Part shown: piece after piece, positions 5,566-9,921 of the stretch
Numbering within the stretch: position 1 is the stretch's first letter
Layout of the letters: each line of letters starts with the position of its first letter
Origin: Acidobacteriota bacterium
GTDB lineage: Bacteria; Acidobacteriota; Terriglobia; UBA7540
Assembly: GCA_003224635.1 (NCBI GenBank)
Contig: QHZK01000118.1
Span: forward strand, 1-9,921
Direction of reading: 5' to 3'
Length of the DNA: 9,921 nucleotides
Position numbers and translations under genes: made by a program
The notes under the pieces: model-generated
Databases searched by the model: none
Seen by the model: only the letters and a program-made list of their open reading frames with translations
What the model was told of the DNA's origin: nothing

Positions 5566-7113
5566 TTACCCGCCCAGCGTCGCCCACCGCATAATCTCTT
5601 CCTGCGTGGTTTCCGCCGCGACCAACTCTTTGACGATGCGGCCCGAGCGCATCACCAGCACGCGGTCGGCCATGCCCAGAATTTCGGGCAGCTCGGAGGA
5701 GACCATCAGGATTGCGGCTCCCGACTCGGCCAGTTGGTTCATCAGGCGATAGATTTCGGTCTTCGAGCCCACGTCGATTCCGCGCGTGGGCTCGTCGAAG
5801 ATGAAGATGCGCGCCTGGCGGAAGAGCCACTTGGCCAGCACTACTTTCTGCTGGTTGCCGCCGCTCAGGTGTCCAACCCTTTGCGCCGTGGAACGGGCGC
5901 GAATCCGCAGCCGATGGATAAAACTGCGGGCCACCTGCTCCTCCTTTCCCAGGTTGAGGCGGCCCTTTCGAAGCAGGGCGCCGAGGTTCGCCAGCGTTAT
6001 GTTATGGGAAGCCGCGAGGTTCAGAGCCAGGCCCGTCCGTTTGCGGTCCTCCGTAATGAGGGCCAGGCCGTTGCGGATCGCGTCCTCGGGCGAGCGCATC
6101 GCGACCGCCTTGCCGTCGATCGCCATACTGCCGCCTTCGGGCGGCGAGGCGCCGAAGACCGCTTCAACCAGCTCCGTCCGGCCCGCGCCCATCAGTCCGG
6201 CCAGCCCCACAATTTCCCCGCGGCGGAGGTTAAGAGCGACGTCGTGGAGGCGCAAACCGCCGGGAGATCTCCGCCTCAGGCCCTCGACCCGCAGGACAAC
6301 CTCGCCGGGCTTGCGGTCCCGCGCCGGGTAGAAGTCCTTCAGCTCACGTCCAACCATGGCGCGGATCAGCTCGCCAAAATCGCGCCGCGGCATGGGCCCC
6401 TCGTGGACCGTTTCACCGTCGCGCAGCACGGTGACGCAGTCGGCAATCTGAGCCAGCTCCTCCATGCGGTGGGTCACGAAAATCACCGCCACGCCGCGGG
6501 CCTGGAGCTGACGGACGACGCGGAACAGCTCGTCAACCTCGTTGGCCGAAAGCGAGGAGGTGGGCTCGTCCATGATGACGAGACGAGTGGCGCGGACCAC
6601 GGCGCGGGCGATCTCGACCAGTTGTCGCTGGGCCTGGCCCAGTCGCCGCACGGACGCGCGCGCATCGAGGTCGAAGCCAAGCCGCTCGAGTGACGCCTGG
6701 GCTTCGGCGACTTCGCGGCGGCAGTTGATCGTGCCGAGCGCGCGCGCGCGGCCGGCCGGCTCGTGGCCGAGGAAAATGTTTGCGGCGACGGTCAGGTGCG
6801 GCGCCAGGTTGAGCTCCTGGTGGATCATCGTGATGCCCAGCCGCTCGGCGTCAGCCCGCGAGGCAAGGGGAGGAAACTGGCCCCCCCAGCGCACTTCACC
6901 GCCGTCGCGCGGCACTTCCCCCGCCAGAATCTTCACCAGCGTCGATTTGCCGGCGCCGTTCTCTCCTACCAGGCCGTGGATTTCGCCCGCGCCAACCGCG
7001 AGGCGCGCGCGCTTCAGCACCGGGACTCCGCCGTAGGACTTCGAAATCTCCCGCAGCTCGACGAGCAGTTGTCGGCAGTCGATTGGGGCGGGCGGTGCTT
7101 GAGACTCCACCAT
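5566..7113 (-). CDS. Sugar ABC transporter ATPase, RbsA/MglA/XylG type (two nucleotide-binding domains)
   Basis: A 515-residue cytoplasmic ATPase that powers monosaccharide uptake with an RbsC-type permease and a periplasmic binding protein. Domain 1 has Walker A GENGAGKST (50-58), Q-loop HQELNL (98-103), a degenerate signature LGQAQRQLVEIARA (158-171), Walker B VIMDEPTSSLS (179-189), and switch His in VTHRMEE (H215). Domain 2 has the degenerate Walker A GLMGAGRTEL (306-315), normal for this family. Its signature LSGGNQQKV (416-424), Walker B IFIFDEPTRGIDVGSK (436-451) and VSSELPEILGMADRV follow. Length is typical. The ATG at 7113 has AGGA at 7121-7124, 7 nt away. It follows the binding-protein gene by 132 nt, a gap filled by a repeat array. 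No permease gene follows. The substrate is unknown, so no specific symbol is given. Confidence 0.95.
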   Translation of the reverse strand: MVESQAPPAPIDCRQLLVELREISKSYGGVPVLKRARLAVGAGEIHGLVGENGAGKSTLVKILAGEVPRDGGEVRWGGQFPPLASRADAERLGITMIHQELNLAPHLTVAANIFLGHEPAGRARALGTINCRREVAEAQASLERLGFDLDARASVRRLGQAQRQLVEIARAVVRATRLVIMDEPTSSLSANEVDELFRVVRQLQARGVAVIFVTHRMEELAQIADCVTVLRDGETVHEGPMPRRDFGELIRAMVGRELKDFYPARDRKPGEVVLRVEGLRRRSPGGLRLHDVALNLRRGEIVGLAGLMGAGRTELVEAVFGASPPEGGSMAIDGKAVAMRSPEDAIRNGLALITEDRKRTGLALNLAASHNITLANLGALLRKGRLNLGKEEQVARSFIHRLRIRARSTAQRVGHLSGGNQQKVVLAKWLFRQARIFIFDEPTRGIDVGSKTEIYRLMNQLAESGAAILMVSSELPEILGMADRVLVMRSGRIVKELVAAETTQEEIMRWATLGG

Positions 7114-7129
7114 TCGAGAATCCTTTATT

Positions 7130-7250
7130 TCAGTTCGCCAGTCGGTCAGTATCTCAGTGTGTCAGTTAGTCTGTATTTCAGTTGATAGTTCCCAGGACCG
7201 CCAAACTGAGAAACTGACGAACTGACGAACTGAAAAACTGACACACTACC
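7130..7250. repeat. Convergent 8-nt repeat arrays (TCAGTNNN facing NAACTGAN)
   Basis: The left block, 7130-7185, is seven exact 8-nt steps on the core TCAGT (starts 7130, 7138, 7146, 7154, 7162, 7170, 7178; two units have one change in the core). The right block, 7203-7242 with a decayed unit to 7250, has AACTGA-type units at 7203, 7211, 7219, 7227 and 7235. The two blocks are inverted relative to each other around a 17-nt centre, so the transcript can form a long imperfect hairpin. The binding-protein stop codon (7246-7248) lies in the last decayed unit, and the left block ends just before the ATPase ribosome binding site. Confidence 0.85.
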
Positions 7251-8301
7251 TGAGGTACTTCTGAAGATCCGGGTTGATCAGTTGCTGGATTTTGGGGTCG
7301 CTCAGGCTGTCGTGCGTCACGAGCGCGGGCGGCAAGTCGATCCGCTTCGGAGGCTGGCGTCCGGCGCGGGAGTCGATGAGCGTTTCGAGACCGGTGTGGG
7401 CCATTCGGAACGGGTCCTGGACGACCAGCGCGTCGATGCTCCCGGATCGGAGATCGTCCAGCAGTTTGGGGGAGCTGTCAAAGCCGACGACCTTGATCTT
7501 GCCGGCCAGTCCCCGCCCCTTGACGCCCTGGACCGCGCCTACGGCGCTTGACTCGTTCGAGGCGAAAAGACCATTGAGTTCCGGGTGCGCCGTGAGGATG
7601 TCTTCGGTCACGGTGAGGGAGCGGGCATACTCCGCCATGCCGTACTGCCGGGCGACCAGCTTGATTTCAGGAAACTCCTTGGCGAGCGTATCCTCGAACC
7701 CCTGCTCGCGCGCCAGCGTCGAGGCGCTGCCGGGTGCGTTGGCGATCAAGGCCACCTTGCCGCGCTTGCCGAGGATTTGGCTGAGGCGCCGCGCGCCCAT
7801 CACCCCGCCGCCGTAGTTGTCCGTAGCCACAAATGACACGTACTCGTCCGTGTTGGCCCCCGAGTCGATGATGGTCAGCGGGATTCCGGCTTCGTGGACG
7901 CGATGGATAGCCGGCGCCAGCGCGTCGCGGTCGTTAGGGGCGAGCACGATGCCGTCCACGTGGCGATTGATAAAGTCGTCCACGATGGTGATCTGGCGGG
8001 TGAAATCGGATTCGAGCGCCGGGCCGTTCCAGTCGATGTCCACCCCGGCCTCTTTAGCCTCGGCAGCCGCGCCCGCGTGGACGGTCTGCCAGAAGGCGTT
8101 TGCCTGGCCCTTCGGGATCACGGCGTAGAGCGGCCGCTCGCGCCGCCGGCAGGCAGGAACAACGAGGGCGAGGGACAGGGCCAGGAGGACGGGCAACGAA
8201 TTCTGAATTCTGAATTCTGAATTGTGAACCGAACCGGCCGGCCGAAGCTCTCTCGGCGCCGCGGAGTTCCCAATCGCTGATTTAGAATCCAGAGAACTCA
8301 T
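7246..8301 (-). CDS. RbsB-like sugar-binding lipoprotein of an ABC importer
   Basis: A 351-residue substrate-binding protein of the periplasmic-binding type 1 fold (Peripla_BP_4, ribose/galactose-like). The h-region LPVLLALSLALVVPAC ends in a lipobox-like VPAC with Cys51, so it is probably lipid-anchored outside the inner membrane. Family features include the first strand PLYAVIPKGQANAFWQTVHAGA (here split by position: strand 57-63, Trp71), VDGIVLAPND (115-124), PLTIIDSGAN (141-150), TDNYGGG (160-166), the GKVALI strand (181-186), GLFASNE (244-250), KVVGFDSS (270-277) and VVQDPF (293-298). It captures a sugar and delivers it to the importer. The start is uncertain: ATG 8301 lacks a ribosome binding site, and residues about 26-35 are encoded by a GAATTCT heptad array. 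A TTG at 8196 would start exactly at the h-region but leaves no basic n-region. It lies between the dehydrogenase and the ATPase genes. Confidence 0.92.
   Translation of the reverse strand: MSSLDSKSAIGNSAAPRELRPAGSVHNSEFRIQNSLPVLLALSLALVVPACRRRERPLYAVIPKGQANAFWQTVHAGAAAEAKEAGVDIDWNGPALESDFTRQITIVDDFINRHVDGIVLAPNDRDALAPAIHRVHEAGIPLTIIDSGANTDEYVSFVATDNYGGGVMGARRLSQILGKRGKVALIANAPGSASTLAREQGFEDTLAKEFPEIKLVARQYGMAEYARSLTVTEDILTAHPELNGLFASNESSAVGAVQGVKGRGLAGKIKVVGFDSSPKLLDDLRSGSIDALVVQDPFRMAHTGLETLIDSRAGRQPPKRIDLPPALVTHDSLSDPKIQQLINPDLQKYLR
8198..8225. repeat. GAATTCT heptad array inside the binding-protein signal region
   Basis: GAATTCT is repeated in tandem at 8198, 8205 and 8212, with a fourth copy (GAATTGT) at 8219. 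On the minus strand it reads AGAATTC and encodes the odd n-region segment NSEFRIQNS. Seven-base units shift frame at each copy, so any change in copy number other than by three would break the reading frame from ATG 8301. Confidence 0.85.
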
Positions 8302-8303
8302 AG

Positions 8304-8421
8304 TCAGTTTTCAGTTATCAGCTCTCAGTTGTCAGTCAAAAGCCAAAGGTCGAAAGTCTTTCCTTGACTGAAAACTGATAACTGGGAACTGAGGACTTCT
8401 TCGTTCATCATTCATCGTTTA
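8304..8421. repeat. Convergent 7-nt repeat arrays (TCAGTTN facing NAACTGA) with a motif switch
   Basis: The left block has TCAGTTN-type units at 8304, 8311, 8318, 8325 and 8332, exactly 7 nt apart. The right block has GACTGAA, AACTGAT, AACTGGG and AACTGAG at 8366, 8373, 8380 and 8387. The same 7-nt register continues without a slip through GACTTCT (8394) into TCGTTCA (8401), TCATTCA (8408) and TCGTTTA (8415). The blocks are inverted copies around a 27-nt centre and can form a hairpin. The array fills the gap between the dehydrogenase stop (8432) and the binding-protein ATG (8301). Confidence 0.85.
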
Positions 8422-8431
8422 ACTGCGACCG

Positions 8432-9577
8432 TCAGTGGAGACTGAGCACTCCCTTGATGTAGTCCTCGCGCTGGAAGTCGCGCTCGAAGGCGTTGTGGAT
8501 GTCCTCGAGAGCTGAATACAGGTGGGTGATGAACGGCAGCACCTGCACTTTCTTCGAGTACACCCATTCGAGGGCCCGCCGATAGGTCAGGGACCGTCCG
8601 TCGCTGTCGAAGCCGCCGGAAGCGCCGATGCCCGCGACCAGCGTGGGCTCCATGAAGAAAATAGGATCGAGCACGCTGATGTCGAGTCCTTTGTGCCCCG
8701 CGCCGTAGATAAGAATCGTCGCTTGCTTGCGAATCAGGCTCGGCGCCTGTCTGTAGACGGCGGGATTGCCGCAGGCCTCGATGAGGTAATGCACCCGTTC
8801 GCCGGAGGTCAGCTCGCGGACAGCCTCCGCGAGGTCGGCGCGCGCCGCGTTGACCGGCGTGCCGCCCAGACGCTCGGCCAGTTTCAAATTCTTCTCGCGG
8901 ATGTCGCTCACCACAATGAGCCCGTCGAACCGCTTGACGTTGCGCAGGTACTGGAGGAAGAGCAGGCCGGCAGGGCCCGCGCCGCAGATCAGCACGTTGC
9001 GAATGCGCTCTGTCCCACCGGCGCCGTCGAACGTGTAACGCCCGCGAGCGCGGTCGACCCGGTCGCTCGAATGGGTCACGCAAGCCAGCGGCTCGACCAA
9101 TGCGCCCTGCTCAGTCGGCATGTCTTCAGGCAATTTGACGCAATTGACGGCCGGGATGGCAATGTATTCCGCGAGAGCGCCGGGAAGACCTGTGATGCCG
9201 TGTTCCCGGTAATACTGGCACTGGTGCGAGTCGCCTGAGGCGCAATACGGGCACAGCGGCGAACGACCCTGGCTCACGCAGTTCAGTCCCTGATCGCACA
9301 AGACGCGGTCGCCGGGCTTCAAGTCCTTCACCTCGCGACCCGCTTCCAGAATCTCGCCGCTGAATTCGTGGCCGAGAATCTGAGGCTGCACGGTGAGAGG
9401 GATCGGGCGGCCCTGCGGGTCGAAGTTGTAATTGCCGTGCCCCTGGAACAGGTGCAGGTCCGTGCCACAGACGCCCACCGCCCCGACGCGGATCAGCGCG
9501 TCGCGGGGCCTGACTTCGGGGTCGGGAACGCCCCGCACGGTCATTTGCGCGACGTCTTCAAGGACGGCAGCTTTCAT
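8432..9577 (-). CDS. Zinc-dependent medium-chain dehydrogenase (sugar/polyol or threonine dehydrogenase-like)
   Basis: A 381-residue cytoplasmic NAD(P)-dependent oxidoreductase of the MDR superfamily, probably oxidising a sugar, sugar alcohol or related hydroxyl compound. Catalytic zinc ligands are C37 in GVCGTDLH, H70/E71 in ILGHEFSG, and E162 in ALVEPLAC. The structural zinc lobe carries C100, C109, C112 and C120, with wider spacing than usual between the first two. The Rossmann motif is CGAGPAGLL (198-206), and D225 at the end of the second strand (VVSDIREK) favours NAD+ over NADP+. The insert HGNYNFDPQGRPIPLT (47-62) after the first zinc ligand is longer than in classical sorbitol dehydrogenases. 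The ATG at 9577 has AGGA at 9587-9590, 9 nt away, which touches the first base of a repeat array. It follows the epimerase fragment and precedes the binding protein, suggesting it acts on the imported substrate. The exact substrate is not deducible. Confidence 0.94.
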   Translation of the reverse strand: MKAAVLEDVAQMTVRGVPDPEVRPRDALIRVGAVGVCGTDLHLFQGHGNYNFDPQGRPIPLTVQPQILGHEFSGEILEAGREVKDLKPGDRVLCDQGLNCVSQGRSPLCPYCASGDSHQCQYYREHGITGLPGALAEYIAIPAVNCVKLPEDMPTEQGALVEPLACVTHSSDRVDRARGRYTFDGAGGTERIRNVLICGAGPAGLLFLQYLRNVKRFDGLIVVSDIREKNLKLAERLGGTPVNAARADLAEAVRELTSGERVHYLIEACGNPAVYRQAPSLIRKQATILIYGAGHKGLDISVLDPIFFMEPTLVAGIGASGGFDSDGRSLTYRRALEWVYSKKVQVLPFITHLYSALEDIHNAFERDFQREDYIKGVLSLH

Positions 9578-9589
9578 AAAAGAAGTTCC

Positions 9590-9653
9590 TCAGTATTTCA
9601 GTCTATCAGTTGGTCAGTCTTGAACTGAAAAACTGACAAACTGACAAACTGAA
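9590..9653. repeat. Back-to-back 8-nt repeat arrays (4 x TCAGTNNN, 4 x NAACTGAN)
   Basis: Left units start at 9590, 9598, 9606 and 9614, all TCAGT plus three bases. Right units GAACTGAA, AAACTGAC, AAACTGAC and AAACTGAA start at 9622, 9630, 9638 and 9646. All eight units run in unbroken 8-nt register with the orientation flipping at 9621/9622 and no spacer, giving a nearly perfect dyad. It lies between the epimerase stop (9662-9664) and the dehydrogenase ATG (9577). Confidence 0.88.
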
Positions 9654-9661
9654 TGACTTCC

Positions 9662-9921
9662 TTATTCCTCCAGGTCCCGCGTATCCAGCCGCCCTGCCCT
9701 ATGCAGACGCTCGAAAATCTCGATCGTCTCGCGGATCCCCCGCTCGAGAGGCGTGCGCGGTGCCTCGCCCAGGTCACGGACCAGGGCGCTGTCGTCCAGG
9801 TCGTAGGCGATGGGCAGAGGCTTGCCTTCAGCGCGGATCATTCTCTCTCCCTGTAGGCTCCCTCCTCCATGCGGGATCCCTCCGTGCGGGATCTCCCCCT
9901 GAGGGCCGCGAGCGCGCCGCG
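9662..9921 (-). CDS. C-terminal end of an NAD-dependent epimerase/dehydratase (extended SDR), partial
   Basis: This open frame runs off the window edge on the minus strand and ends at TAA (9664-9662). Its last 59 residues, from an internal ATG at 9841, read MIRAEGKPLPIAYDLDDSALVRDLG, then PRTPLERGIRETIEIF, then a short acidic tail. This is the typical C-terminal segment of extended short-chain dehydrogenases such as nucleotide-sugar epimerases, where a D-x-S-x-x-x-x-x-LG element precedes a P-x-x-x-x-x-x-GI-x-x-T helix. Upstream the frame is open but unusual: a 15-nt repeat encodes IPHGG twice, which is not typical of the fold. The internal ATG also has a good GGGAG ribosome binding site. The piece may therefore be a remnant or a separately started fragment rather than the end of an intact enzyme. 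It is the first gene of the visible carbohydrate cluster. Confidence 0.7.
   Translation of the reverse strand, partial: RRARGPQGEIPHGGIPHGGGSLQGERMIRAEGKPLPIAYDLDDSALVRDLGEAPRTPLERGIRETIEIFERLHRAGRLDTRDLEE
9866..9895. repeat. Two 15-nt tandem units with a GGGATCCC palindrome
   Basis: TCCATGCGGGATCCC (9866-9880) and TCCGTGCGGGATCTC (9881-9895) agree at 13 of 15 positions. The first contains the 8-bp palindrome GGGATCCC. Fifteen is a multiple of three, so the repeat keeps the epimerase frame open and encodes IPHGG twice. More copies may lie beyond the window edge. Confidence 0.7.

Noticed and set aside
5512..6693. A 393-codon open frame on the plus strand opposite the ATPase gene
   Set aside because: It is antisense to a clear RbsA-type ATPase. 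Its translation is low-complexity, with no recognised motif, and long shadow frames are expected at this GC content.
7130..9653. CRISPR array
   Set aside because: The repeats have 7-8 nt periods with no unique spacers of 25-40 nt, no constant direct repeat and no cas gene nearby.

Overview
This is a GC-rich bacterial window of ordinary chromosomal character. No rRNA, tRNA, transposase or CRISPR array was seen. The gene style points to a soil Acidobacteriota, Bryobacterales/Solibacter-like. The clues are a CRTAC1-type FG-GAP/ASPIC-UnbV exoprotein, Shine-Dalgarno-preceded TTG starts, and many short 7-8 nt tandem or inverted repeats in gene gaps. The lineage is an inference from style; no marker gene here proves it.

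Layout. (1) At 36-794 on the minus strand is a small lysozyme-fold (GH23/SLT-like) protein with a strong hairpin after its stop. (2) Divergent from it, at 980-1477 on the plus strand, is D-aminoacyl-tRNA deacylase (dtd), followed by a hairpin plus T-rich terminator. (3) Converging on dtd, at 1545-3137 on the minus strand, is an unnamed 530-residue protein whose C-terminal third looks like a PD-(D/E)XK nuclease fold. (4) At about 3351-3580 on the plus strand is an orphan HicA-like toxin gene. Its N-terminus appears broken by a one-base shift, or it starts at TTG, and no HicB partner was found. (5) At 3609-5384 on the minus strand is the secreted CRTAC1 protein, with a TTG start, a consensus ribosome binding site, and a promoter overlapped by a dyad. 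(6) At 5566-9921, all on the minus strand, is a carbohydrate cluster. In transcription order it holds the C-terminal end of a sugar-nucleotide-type epimerase, a zinc-dependent medium-chain dehydrogenase, an RbsB-like lipoprotein binding protein, and an RbsA/MglA-type double ATPase. The RbsC-type permease expected beside the last two is absent.

Functional reading. The carbohydrate cluster probably captures a monosaccharide or polyol (binding protein plus ATPase) and oxidises or epimerises it (dehydrogenase plus epimerase). The substrate cannot be read from sequence alone.

The most unusual feature is not a gene. Every gap in the carbohydrate cluster is filled by short-period arrays built on a TCAGT/ACTGA core. 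They are arranged as convergent blocks with strict 8-nt spacing (7130-7250 and 9590-9653) or 7-nt spacing (8304-8421). Each could fold as a long hairpin between consecutive cistrons. Related heptad arrays with other core words lie downstream of the ATPase (AGTGG, 5484-5520) and inside the signal-peptide region of the binding protein (GAATTCT, 8198-8225). A 15-nt repeat sits in the epimerase fragment.
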